Part shown: one piece after another, positions 33,312-41,576 of the stretch | How the letters are laid out: each line of letters starts with the position of its first letter | Position numbering within the stretch: the first letter of the stretch is position 1 | Source of the DNA: Azophilus sp965215035 | Lineage (GTDB): Bacteria > Pseudomonadota > Gammaproteobacteria > Pseudomonadales > Azotimanducaceae | DNA length: 64,000 nt | NCBI GenBank assembly: GCA_965215035.1 | Contig: OZ244040.1 | Location: forward strand, 1,922,001-1,986,000 | Direction of reading: 5' to 3' | Position numbers and translations under genes: made by a program | The notes under the pieces: model-generated | What the model saw: the letters and a program-made list of their open reading frames with translations, nothing else | What the model was told of the DNA's origin: nothing | Database searches by the model: none

Positions 33312-33851
33312 ATGAAGTTCGTTCTGGTCTGCACACTGTTGCTGGCATTCACATCGGCGCTGGGGTCGGAGACCTTCCTGCTCAACAGATCCCCGGCGCA
33401 GGACTGTTTTACGGCCACCCGCACCGGAGGCAGCCCCAGCGCCGGCGATATCGAGGTTTGCACCACGGCCATCGAGCACCAGATGCTCGTGCCTGCGGAT
33501 TTGGCGGCGACCTATTCGAATCGTGGCATCCTGCATGCTCGCACGGGCAACTATGCGGCCGCCTTGAAGGACCACAACCGGGCCCACCGGCTCGCGCCGG
33601 AACTGGCTAGCATCTATATCAATCGTTCCAACACGCTGGTTGCGGTGAGAAGGTATGAGGACGCGCTGCGAGATCTTGATAACGCCATTGCCATCGCCGA
33701 CGCGACCTTGCCCGTGGCGCACTACAACCGGGCGCTGATGTTCAAGACGCTCGGTGATACGGAGGCCGCGCGCGCCGATGCCGAGCGTGCGGCGCAACTC
33801 GCGCCCGAATCCGAAGCGTACCGGCGGTTTATTCAAGACCTCGTAAACTGA
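33312..33851 (+). CDS. Exported tetratricopeptide-repeat protein
   Basis: This 179-residue protein has an N-terminal signal peptide (MKFVLVCTLLLAFTSALG) and about three TPR units (ATYSNRGILHARTGNYAAALKDHNRAHRLAP, then ASIYINRSNTL..., then AHYNRALMFKTLGD...). TPRs mediate protein contacts; the partner is unknown. Its stop lies two bases before the GTG of the acyl-CoA ligase gene, which suggests coupled translation. Confidence 0.78.
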   Translation: MKFVLVCTLLLAFTSALGSETFLLNRSPAQDCFTATRTGGSPSAGDIEVCTTAIEHQMLVPADLAATYSNRGILHARTGNYAAALKDHNRAHRLAPELASIYINRSNTLVAVRRYEDALRDLDNAIAIADATLPVAHYNRALMFKTLGDTEAARADAERAAQLAPESEAYRRFIQDLVN

Positions 33852-33853
33852 GC

Positions 33854-35380
33854 GTGAGCGGAAACTTCCTTGAGGCTCTGGAAGCCGTGTTCGCCGCTGC
33901 TTGGGAGCGGGAGTGCCTGCGTATGCCCGGTCGTGCGTCCTGGTCGTTCGGAACCCTGTGGCGGAGCGCCGGGCACATGGCCGCCGTGTTGGCCGACCGT
34001 GGCGTGGGTGCCGGCGACAGAGTGCTCGCGCAGGTGGACAAGAGCCCCGAAGCTCTGGCGCTGTACCTCGCAACACTGCGGGTCGGGGGAATATATGTCC
34101 CCCTCAATACGGCCTATACGAGTGCGGAGGTCGATTACTTTGTCAAGGATGCGCAGCCCGCTGTATTCGTGGGGCGGCCAGGGGTGGAGCGCGACGGGCC
34201 GGGCCACGGTATCGGCGACGGGCACAGTACCCTGGGCATACTCAGCCTCGATGCGGACGGCGGGGGCACGCTCGCCGAGGCGATGCGCGGTGCCGCCCCG
34301 CCGCCGCGGGTCGTTCCCCGCGATGGCAAAGACACCGCGGCCATCGTCTACACCTCGGGCACCACGGGACGCGCCAAGGGTGCCATGCTCAGCCACGCCA
34401 ACCTCGCGTCCAACGCGCACGCGCTACGGGCCGCCTGGGGATGGCGCGCCGACGATGTATTGCTGCACGCCCTGCCGCTGTTTCACGTTCACGGGCTGTT
34501 CATCGCGCTGCATTGTGCGCTGCTTGGCGGAACGCCGACGATCTTGCTGCCGCGCTTCGACCCCCGCGCGGTCGTGCGCGCTCTGCCGGAGGCCAGGGTG
34601 ATGATGGGTGTGCCGACGTTTTATTCGCGGTTGCTGAACCATCCGGGCTTCGGTGCCCGCCACTGCGCACACATGCGGCTCTTCATCTGTGGCTCGGCGC
34701 CGCTCACCGAACAGACCTTCCAATTCTGGGCCGAGCGCACCGGCCACCGCATTCTGGAGCGCTACGGCATGTCCGAGACCATCATCAATACGTCCAATCC
34801 CCTGCACGGCGAGCGCATTGCCGGGACGGTCGGGTTTCCGCTGCCGGGCGTCGAGTTGCGGGTCGTCGATTCGCGGGGCCGGGTAGCGCCCCGGGGCGCG
34901 GTGGGTATGATCGAGGTGCGCGGCGAGAATGTCTTCAATGGCTACTGGCGGATGCCGGAGCAGACGGCGCAAGGGTTCCGCGCCGATGGCTTTTTCATCA
35001 CCGGCGATCTCGGCACCCAGAATGACGAGGGCCGGGTTGCGATCGTCGGGCGTGGTAGGGACCTCATCATCTCGGGAGGGTACAACGTCTATCCCAAGGA
35101 GGTGGAAACGGCCATCGATGCACTCGATGAGGTGGTGGAGTCGGCCGTGATCGGCGTGCCCCATGCGGATTTTGGCGAAGGTGTGGTCGCGGTTGTGGTT
35201 CCCGCCGGCGCACCCGTGGAGCAGCCGCTGTTGCAGGCTGCCCTCGATGGTCGGCTGGCGCGCTTCAAGCAGCCGAAGAAGGTGGTGAACGTCGCGGAAC
35301 TACCGCGCAACGCCATGGGCAAGGTGCAGAAGAACCAGCTACGCGAAGACTGGGCGGAACTGTTCTGTGCCATGGATTGA
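33854..35380 (+). CDS. AMP-dependent acyl-CoA synthetase, malonyl-CoA synthetase (MatB) type
   Basis: This 508-residue ANL-family ligase has the P-loop IVYTSGTTGRAKGAMLSH, ALPLFHVHGLFIALHCAL, YGMSETIINTSNPL-GERIAGTVG, GDLGTQNDEG and the C-terminal GGYNVYPKEVE and catalytic Lys in NAMGKVQKNQLR. The H-V-H-G-L-F segment and the NTSNP/GERIAGTVG block are characteristic of malonyl- or methylmalonyl-CoA synthetases (MatB/ACSF3). It would activate a dicarboxylate such as malonate in the cytoplasm. GTG start at 33854. Confidence 0.88.
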   Translation: MSGNFLEALEAVFAAAWERECLRMPGRASWSFGTLWRSAGHMAAVLADRGVGAGDRVLAQVDKSPEALALYLATLRVGGIYVPLNTAYTSAEVDYFVKDAQPAVFVGRPGVERDGPGHGIGDGHSTLGILSLDADGGGTLAEAMRGAAPPPRVVPRDGKDTAAIVYTSGTTGRAKGAMLSHANLASNAHALRAAWGWRADDVLLHALPLFHVHGLFIALHCALLGGTPTILLPRFDPRAVVRALPEARVMMGVPTFYSRLLNHPGFGARHCAHMRLFICGSAPLTEQTFQFWAERTGHRILERYGMSETIINTSNPLHGERIAGTVGFPLPGVELRVVDSRGRVAPRGAVGMIEVRGENVFNGYWRMPEQTAQGFRADGFFITGDLGTQNDEGRVAIVGRGRDLIISGGYNVYPKEVETAIDALDEVVESAVIGVPHADFGEGVVAVVVPAGAPVEQPLLQAALDGRLARFKQPKKVVNVAELPRNAMGKVQKNQLREDWAELFCAMD

Positions 35381-35569
35381 CGGCGTCTCAACGCCGTTAT
35401 CACGGACGGTGCCCGGACGGCAATGGGCCTGGGCGGCCAGCGGGCGCAAATGGGTGGAATGCCGCACCAGCGTCGTGACGCCGGTGGCGCGCTCGTGCTC
35501 CCGCGCCTCGTGGCGGCGCAAATGCGCGGAATGCCGCACCAGGGTCCTGGCCCCTGCTGCGATAGGGGG
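35381..35569. other. Convergent gap with paired direct repeats
   Basis: GCGCAAATG-G(Y/C)GGAATGCCGCACCAG occurs at 35444 and 35516, 72 bp apart, between two convergent stop codons. Confidence 0.6.
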
Positions 35570-36094
35570 TTAGTTGCTGTGATGCAGCAGCAATAGTTCC
35601 AGGCGGTTGCCCGGCTTCAGCACCGTGTGCCGGATGCGAAAGCCCGGTAGGGCTCGTTCAATCGCGGTCTGGGAGTGCGGATACGGCACGGCTCGGGAAC
35701 GCGGTTTGATGAGGAGGCGACCCCAGTCAAGAATACCGTAGCGGTGGGCATCGAACGCCCAGGCGGGCGAATAGGCCGCGATCACGTGTATCCGCGTACC
35801 CTTGTGCAGATAGTCGGCGAGGTCCCGGGCGAATTCCCGCATCGCATCGCCACCTAGGTAGTTCATGCTGTCCCAGAGCAGGCAGATGTCGAAACAGAGC
35901 CCCCTGGCCTGCTCCGGCAGACCCTCGCCCAGGTTGGGCGCAACCCCGGAAGCCCACTCGTCAACCGCGTTCGTAATGCAGATGCGCGCGAAATAGTGGT
36001 GGTAGAAGGCGATGCTTTCCGGTTCGGCCGACCCCAGGTCGAGAATGTTGAGCCGTCGAGCGGGATCCAATCCCTTGAACAAGAGCGGCAGCAC
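35570..36094 (-). CDS. SAM-dependent methyltransferase-like protein (start uncertain)
   Basis: The recognisable part has ARRLNILDLGSAEPESIAFYHHYF (a nucleotide-binding loop like motif I), FDICLLWDSMNYLGG (motif II/III) and a C-terminal beta-strand LELLLLHHSN. I read it as a diverged class I methyltransferase fold with no known substrate. GTG at 36094 is the first ordinary start that leaves the core intact. Protein-like residues (PRRDAWSETTE) continue upstream in frame up to the bactofilin stop, so the true start may be a rarer codon nearer 36150. It follows the bactofilin gene on the same strand. Confidence 0.6.
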   Translation of the reverse strand: MLPLLFKGLDPARRLNILDLGSAEPESIAFYHHYFARICITNAVDEWASGVAPNLGEGLPEQARGLCFDICLLWDSMNYLGGDAMREFARDLADYLHKGTRIHVIAAYSPAWAFDAHRYGILDWGRLLIKPRSRAVPYPHSQTAIERALPGFRIRHTVLKPGNRLELLLLHHSN

Positions 36095-36177
36095 CTCGGT
36101 TGTTTCGCTCCAGGCGTCGCGGCGGGGTTGCCCTTCGGTTGCAGTATCGGGGATGGGGATGAGCCCTCGGTGGCGAT

Positions 36178-36747
36178 TTACGGCCGCGTGGCCGCTTTGG
36201 CGGTTTCCGCGCTCTTCGCGGGGGGTGGATTCGATTTCAGGGACTTGCCCGCCGCCGCGTCGGTACCCTTGTCGTCCAGTGGCATATCGATCATGCCCTT
36301 GAACCGGCCGCCCTCCTGAAGCACGACACGCGGCGCGGCGATGGTTCTTTCGGCACATCCGGTTGCGAAAACGGTGACCTTTTCCAACCCCTGAATGTCC
36401 CCGTTCACCCGGCCCTTGATCAAGACATGCTTGGCGACGATGCTGCCTTCCACCTGGCCGGATTCCTCGATGACGATGTCGTTGTCGTTGAGAATTACGC
36501 TGCCTTCGAGCTTGCCTCGCACTATGACATCCTCTTTCCCCACTAGGTCGCCCTTGATCGTCATGGTGGTGCCGATGGTTGCAACGGTGGTGCCGCCCCC
36601 GGCGTGCGGTGCCGTTGCCGATGATTGTTGCGGATGTGCGCCGGCCGCCCCGTCGGGATTCGGGCTGTCGGACCCTTGGGGGTTGAAGAACCGGTTGCGG
36701 CGGTTGTCGGATGGCGACGGTGCCTGTCTGTTGTCGCGCTTTTGCAT
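36178..36747 (-). CDS. Bactofilin (polymer-forming cytoskeletal protein)
   Basis: This 189-residue protein has a flexible Pro/Ser/Gly-rich N-terminus (about 1-50), the DUF583 beta-helix core (about 55-145: GTTMTIKGDLVGKEDVIVRGKLEGSV, GQVEGSIVAKHVLIKGRVNGDI, GGRFKGMIDM) and a charged tail. Bactofilins form non-polar filaments at the inner membrane that organise peptidoglycan enzymes and cell shape. The middle TGCAERTIAAPRVVLQEGG fits the last coils. Confidence 0.92.
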   Translation of the reverse strand: MQKRDNRQAPSPSDNRRNRFFNPQGSDSPNPDGAAGAHPQQSSATAPHAGGGTTVATIGTTMTIKGDLVGKEDVIVRGKLEGSVILNDNDIVIEESGQVEGSIVAKHVLIKGRVNGDIQGLEKVTVFATGCAERTIAAPRVVLQEGGRFKGMIDMPLDDKGTDAAAGKSLKSNPPPAKSAETAKAATRP

Positions 36748-37156
36748 TATCTCGGGCTCCCGGTTTGGTTAAGGGTTAGGTGACGTTTATATGGTTTGAT
36801 GGTGGCGGTCAAGTGCGCTGGCCGAGCGGGACCACCCCATGCTCGCGTAGGTGGGCGGGGCCGGGAGGTAATGCCTAGTTTTCTGCCCCGTTCGCGGTAC
36901 TGTCGGGCCGTGCACGGTTCATATTCATTAACCGGTTCGAGCCCTTTCGGGGTACGAATGACACTATGTCCTCCTCATCGCATTCAGCGTATTTTCATCC
37001 ATGTGTCGATAACCCGTTGATCGACTTAACTGAGGATCTCATCGAAGAAAATCGGCAGCGACGGCGAAAGCGGCAGAAACATTTGGCCGGCGAGCAACGC
37101 AGTCAGCTACGCAGCGCTGTCGCCGGTCGAATGCGGCGGTGCCTGTCCGTGCGCCG
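36748..37156. other. Intergenic gap, no secure gene
   Basis: A short plus-strand frame from 36966 (IEENRQRRRKRQKHLAGEQRSQ...) is open, but it runs into the TonB receptor gene on the opposite strand and has no recognisable family. I do not call it. Nothing else was seen. Confidence 0.5.
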
Positions 37157-39607
37157 TCAGAAGCTGAAGCTGAGGCTGCCGCCGATGATGCGCGGGTGCG
37201 GGCGCAGGCGGAAGCCGCTAACCCCGAAGTTCTCCTGGGTGCCGGTGAAGTAGGTCTTGCCGGTCAGGTTCTGCACGTACACAGTGACGCGCAGGCTGTT
37301 CATGTCGAAGCCGCCGCGCAGGTTCACCACCCCGTAGTCGGGGGTGCGGAAGGGGAAGCTGCCGAAGGTGGCGATGGAGTTGCGAGACAAGCCTTGGTTG
37401 GGGGAGGGGCCGTCCGTTTGCTTGTAGGTAAGCGCCTCCACATCGGAGTACTGGCCATCCCGATAGATGTATTCCGCCTGCACCCAGCCCTCGTGGGCAC
37501 CCGCCGGAAAACGGTACTCGGCAACCGCGTTGAAGGTGAATTCCGGGGCCTTGGGTATCTCCAGCCCTTCCAGATTAACCTTGAAGCCGCCGGTGATTTC
37601 GGCCACGGTGTCGCTGGTTATCTCGGTGTCCAGGTAGCCAAGGCTGCCGCTTAGGGTGAAGCGCTCCGTCACTGCGGCCAGCATCTCCACTTCCAGGCCC
37701 AAGGCCTCGGCATCCTCGATGTTGATGGTCTGCTCGAAGTTGGAGGAAAGGTCTCCGGGGGTCAGGAAGCGGAAGGATTCCATCTGCAGATCCTTCCAGC
37801 TTAGGAAGAAGATAGCGCCGTTCAGCCGCATGTCCCCATCGAGCAGCTCGCTCTTGAAACCCAGCTCGTAGTTCCATAGCTGCTCCTTGTCGAAGGGCAC
37901 CACGAAGGGGGGCTGCCCGTCCGCGTTGGTGTTGTTGCCCACGGAGTTGCCGCCCGCCTTGTAGCCCTTGGAAATGTTGAAGTACAAGTTCAGGTTGTCC
38001 GATGCCTGGTAGGTGACCACGGCGCGGGGGGCGAAGTCGGTAAAGTCCTCTTCGGCGTGGACAGCGGGCCTGGGCACGTTGCCGAAGGTGGCGAAAAAGC
38101 TGTCACCCTCGTTGACGAATGGGGCGATGCCGAAGGCGGCCAGGTCGTTGCTGACCTCATCCCGGGTGTAGCGGCCGCCAATGATGAGATCCAGCCGCTC
38201 CGTGGCGTGATAGTTGAAGTCCGCGAAGGCGGCGAAGCTCTCCACTGCCCACTTCTTGTTGTTGCGGGCCAGGCCCAGGCCGGGCGGGAAGGGCGGCAGC
38301 CAACCAACGCCGCCAAGCGTAGCGGTCGCTTGACTGGATGTGGCCACGTTGTTGTCCTGCTTCTGCACATCGTCCGCATACAGGGCCCCGAACACCATGT
38401 CCGCATCGTCCCCGGCGATGTCCAGGCGCAGCTCCGTGCTCCAGGACTTGCCGTCATAGGTGTTGGTGCGCTGCAGCGTGTCCGCGCCGCCAGCCAGGTC
38501 GTTGTCGAACAGGCGAGTGGTCTTGGCGTCTATAAGGCCGGTGATCCAGGTCAGGGAAGCCCGCTCGCTGAGCGCATGGGAGATATTCAGGATGGCCACC
38601 GTGGATTCGTTGCGGGTCATCTCCGGCAAGTCGTGGCTCAGGGTGTTCTGGTTGCGCGGCCAGAAGCCGGTGCCGGGGTCGAGCGCGCCGTTGGTCAGGC
38701 CGAAAGTGTCTATGGAGTCTATGTCCAGCACGCCGGAGGGCACGTTCTCGTCGGTGTCCTGATCCTCATCCGTGTAGGCTACGGTGGCCAGCAGCGAGGT
38801 GCGTTCGCTCAGGTCCGCGGCGGCGTGCAGGCGGAAGAACCGGTATACATGGCCGCTGCCATCCGCCCCGTTGGTGGAGAAGCCGTTCTCCGCCGCGGCC
38901 GGGCAGTCCGCAGCGCTCGCGCCCCTTGCGCAGGCGTTCTTCACGAAGCCGTCGCTATCCTCCAGGTAGCCTACGCCGCGTAGCCGAAAGGCATCCGACA
39001 CCGGCACGTTGGCAATGGCCGTGAGGCTGTACATCTCGCCGGCGCCTTCGTAGCTCTCAGCGCCGAGGCTGACCTCCCCCGCCCATTCATCCGTGGGCTT
39101 GTTGCTGACCAGGTTCACCGCCCCGCCCAGGGAATTGCGGCCAAAATAGGTGCCCTGGGGACCGCGCAGCACCTCGATGCGCTGCATGTCCGGCAGCATG
39201 GGGTTGGCCACCTGGTTGGGCACCGAGGCCACGCTGAACTCATCCAAGTAGATACCCACCGAGTTGACGAAGGCGTTCTCGCCGGATACCAGGTTGTTCA
39301 CCCCGCGCACGGCGATGCCGAGGCCTCGGCTGCCGACTTGCCCATCCTCCGTAAAGCCGACGTTGGGGGTGAGCGCCAGATAGTCGATGGCGGATTTGAT
39401 GTTGCCCTGCTCGATGCGCTCCCCGGAAAACACGGAAACGCTGATGGGCACGTCCTGCACGTTCTGCTCCCGCCTCTGGGCGGTGACGATAATCTCCTCC
39501 AGCACACCCTCCTCCTGCGCTAGAACGGGGGGCGCAACGGCTGGTGTCGCGGCGAACAAGGCGACTAGCGGGTACGGAACAAAGCGGAACAAGCTATAGT
39601 CTTGCAT
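37157..39607 (-). CDS. TonB-dependent outer-membrane receptor
   Basis: This 816-residue receptor has a signal peptide, TonB box-like EEIIVTAQRREQNVQDVP, a plug domain (GIAVRGVNNLVSGENAF..., QRIEVLRGPQGTYFGRNSLGGAVNLVSNKP) and a 22-strand beta-barrel ending in the aromatic SLSFSF. It resembles receptors of the FyuA/FecA-like group that import siderophores or other large ligands; the substrate is unknown. The ATG at 39607 follows AGGAGTG. A DUF819 permease gene lies upstream on the same strand. Confidence 0.92.
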   Translation of the reverse strand: MQDYSLFRFVPYPLVALFAATPAVAPPVLAQEEGVLEEIIVTAQRREQNVQDVPISVSVFSGERIEQGNIKSAIDYLALTPNVGFTEDGQVGSRGLGIAVRGVNNLVSGENAFVNSVGIYLDEFSVASVPNQVANPMLPDMQRIEVLRGPQGTYFGRNSLGGAVNLVSNKPTDEWAGEVSLGAESYEGAGEMYSLTAIANVPVSDAFRLRGVGYLEDSDGFVKNACARGASAADCPAAAENGFSTNGADGSGHVYRFFRLHAAADLSERTSLLATVAYTDEDQDTDENVPSGVLDIDSIDTFGLTNGALDPGTGFWPRNQNTLSHDLPEMTRNESTVAILNISHALSERASLTWITGLIDAKTTRLFDNDLAGGADTLQRTNTYDGKSWSTELRLDIAGDDADMVFGALYADDVQKQDNNVATSSQATATLGGVGWLPPFPPGLGLARNNKKWAVESFAAFADFNYHATERLDLIIGGRYTRDEVSNDLAAFGIAPFVNEGDSFFATFGNVPRPAVHAEEDFTDFAPRAVVTYQASDNLNLYFNISKGYKAGGNSVGNNTNADGQPPFVVPFDKEQLWNYELGFKSELLDGDMRLNGAIFFLSWKDLQMESFRFLTPGDLSSNFEQTINIEDAEALGLEVEMLAAVTERFTLSGSLGYLDTEITSDTVAEITGGFKVNLEGLEIPKAPEFTFNAVAEYRFPAGAHEGWVQAEYIYRDGQYSDVEALTYKQTDGPSPNQGLSRNSIATFGSFPFRTPDYGVVNLRGGFDMNSLRVTVYVQNLTGKTYFTGTQENFGVSGFRLRPHPRIIGGSLSFSF

Positions 39608-39732
39608 TGTGGGACACTCCTATAGGCTACCTAAGCATGGGGTAGGCAAATTCCATCACACTCAGTATATCTTAACTTAGCCCACCGTCGGTTGCTCTGG
39701 TGCCGGCAGTTCCTGACAGAGGTTCTCATTAT

Positions 39733-39796
39733 GGCTTTCAGCCCCTCTACAGGAAGGGTTTGCCGGTCGATTTGGCCCGTGTTAAGCCGGAGGTGC
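39733..39796. repeat. 64-bp interspersed repeat, copy B (partner at 2212-2274)
   Basis: This copy matches that at 2212-2274 in the same orientation, and lies between the TonB receptor start and the DUF819 stop. Confidence 0.7.
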
Positions 39797-39800
39797 ATCT

Positions 39801-40982
39801 TCAACTCAGCAAGGCGGTAACCGTCACGCCGATGAAGGTGGCGATGGCGTAGCCGAATATGCCGCACATGATGCCGGGCGTGATCAGGCGCAGCCAGCCT
39901 TGGGAGCTGGCGATGGCGGCGGTGGGTGCCGGCCCCACCAGGGCGGCGCCGGAGGCCACCACGGCTTGCGGCAGGCCTATGCCCAGCAGCTTGGCGGCGG
40001 CCAGCACCAGGGCGAGATGAACCGCCAGGATCAGCAGCCCGTAGAGCAGCAGGATGGGCGCGCTGGTTAGGAACAGGGCGGCGTCCGTGCCCGCGCCTAC
40101 CACGGCGAAGAACAGGTACATCAGCAGCATGCCCAGTTCGAAATCCCCTTTGAGGCCGCGTAGGGTCTTGGGGAAAACATTGGCGGCGGCGATGGCCAGG
40201 GTGGTGATGACGAGGATGGCGTAGCGCTCCACGCCCAGCAGCGCGCAAACCGCTTCCGCCAGCCAGCAGATGAACCAACTCAGCGCCAGCGCCCCGGAAA
40301 TGTGGGTAAGCCTGAATTCACCCGGCGCTGCCGCGGCCCCGCCGGGCTGCCGCCCAGATGGCTCGTCCGGCCCGCCTTGGGCAGGCGCCCCGTGCAGCGG
40401 CTGGAGACTTTGGGCAGCCGCCGGTTGCCCACCGGGCTTGAGCCAGCGGGCAAGGAAACCCATGGTCGGCAGGGCCACCAGGCTTGCCAGCGCCAGTACG
40501 CTCACCAGGCTGCTGGCGCTGAGCGCTACGGAGAATTCGGTGTCGCTCATCTGCACCGCTTCGGAAACCGCCACCATGTTCACCGCCCCGCCGATCCAGG
40601 CGCCCGTGTACACTCCAGCGACTCGTGCGCCCATCTCGCCCAGATCCAGCAGTGCAAAACCCGCCACGGCGCCGCACAGGGTAGCTAGGCTGGCGATGAG
40701 AAAGGTGGCCATCACCGCGCCGCTGTCGCGAAAAATCTTGCGCAGGTCCGCCTTCAGCAGCAGCAGCGGGATGGCCAGGGGCACCACCGTGGAATGGACG
40801 AAGTCGTAACTGGGGCTCTGCAGCGGCAACGCGCCGAAGTTGGATAGCAACATGCCGCCCACCAGTATCCAGAGCACCCCGGAAGTCTTGCGCCCCAGCG
40901 GATGGGCGTCCACCCAAAAACCCAGCGCCGCCAGCCCGAACAGCGCGGCCCCCAGGGCGAAAACATCATCAGCGGCGATCAT
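39801..40982 (-). CDS. DUF819 family membrane protein
   Basis: This 393-residue integral membrane protein has about 10-11 hydrophobic segments and the DUF819 (YjcL) features VVPLAIPLLLLKADLRKIFRDSG, GAWIGGAVNMVAVSEA and ASGAALVGPAPTAAIASSQGW. It probably moves a small solute through the inner membrane. A hydrophilic Pro/Gly/Ala-rich loop separates the halves (about residues 180-230). Its neighbour is the TonB receptor gene, which suggests a joint uptake role, but this is inference. Confidence 0.83.
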   Translation of the reverse strand: MIAADDVFALGAALFGLAALGFWVDAHPLGRKTSGVLWILVGGMLLSNFGALPLQSPSYDFVHSTVVPLAIPLLLLKADLRKIFRDSGAVMATFLIASLATLCGAVAGFALLDLGEMGARVAGVYTGAWIGGAVNMVAVSEAVQMSDTEFSVALSASSLVSVLALASLVALPTMGFLARWLKPGGQPAAAQSLQPLHGAPAQGGPDEPSGRQPGGAAAAPGEFRLTHISGALALSWFICWLAEAVCALLGVERYAILVITTLAIAAANVFPKTLRGLKGDFELGMLLMYLFFAVVGAGTDAALFLTSAPILLLYGLLILAVHLALVLAAAKLLGIGLPQAVVASGAALVGPAPTAAIASSQGWLRLITPGIMCGIFGYAIATFIGVTVTALLS

Positions 40983-41307
40983 GGCGCATTCGCTGATCGC
41001 GGAAACTCGGCTTCATTTGGCAATTCCTATCGCCTAAAGGCCCTGCAGGTTTCCAGTGTGACATGGCCGCTCCGTGCTTCCAGGGGTCTGCTATGATTGT
41101 CTGGTCATGGGCATCGGCGCAAACGAAAAGTCTAGCCATCGTGCCGTTGGCCCCCACTGCCGGCTCTGGCGCGGGCAGTGCGCGGCTGCAAGCTCAGCTT
41201 GGTTGTGAAACAGGCCTTGGGCGGGGGCATGCACTTCGGCGTCGCCTTGCCCCGCCGCCTACGGTCAGCGCTGGGCATGGTGAACCGGCAGGGTTCGGGC
41301 GGCGCGC
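40983..41307. other. Intergenic region upstream of MITE, nothing assigned
   Basis: Both strands have open frames here, but none looks like a known protein. The text at 41178-41300 reads LSLVVKQALGGGMHFGVALPRR on the plus strand, which could be a short decayed gene end. Confidence 0.4.
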
Positions 41308-41576
41308 CTAGGGAACCTCTGAACAAGTCGCGTTCGCCCAGCGCCCCGCTGTTTGCGGGCGGGGGAGGCGCTGCGGCCATGGGAAGACAACCCGCAGCGC
41401 GGGCGGGTATTGCGCAGTCCGTGCGCCGCGGGGCACCCTTCGGGAGGGCGTATAAGGGCGCGCTGGCTGTGTTGCGGCTCATTGTGTGGGGGGCAAGCCA
41501 CACGGCTTCGCCGCGCCTTGCCATCACGCCCTTTAGGCTCCTCTGGGCTTCCGGGACTTGTTCAGAGGTTCCCTAG
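41308..41576. mobile_element. 269-bp MITE-like element with CTAG-ended 22-bp inverted repeats
   Basis: CTAGGGAACCTCTGAACAAG (41308 on) has its exact reverse complement at 41555-41576 over 22 bp. Similarity of the inner flanks (...GCCCAG) extends the repeats to about 34 bp with mismatches. No transposase is encoded. The right end supplies AGAGG, a possible ribosome-binding site, and its final G is the first base of the GTG start of the next gene. Partial copies lie at 43156-43213. Confidence 0.85.

Noticed and set aside
35444..35545. Possible CRISPR array from paired repeats
   Set aside because: Only two repeat copies, no regular spacer series, and no cas genes anywhere in the window.
36966..37253. 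Arginine-rich 95-codon frame before the TonB receptor stop
   Set aside because: No family match, overlaps the receptor gene and lacks a good ribosome-binding site.
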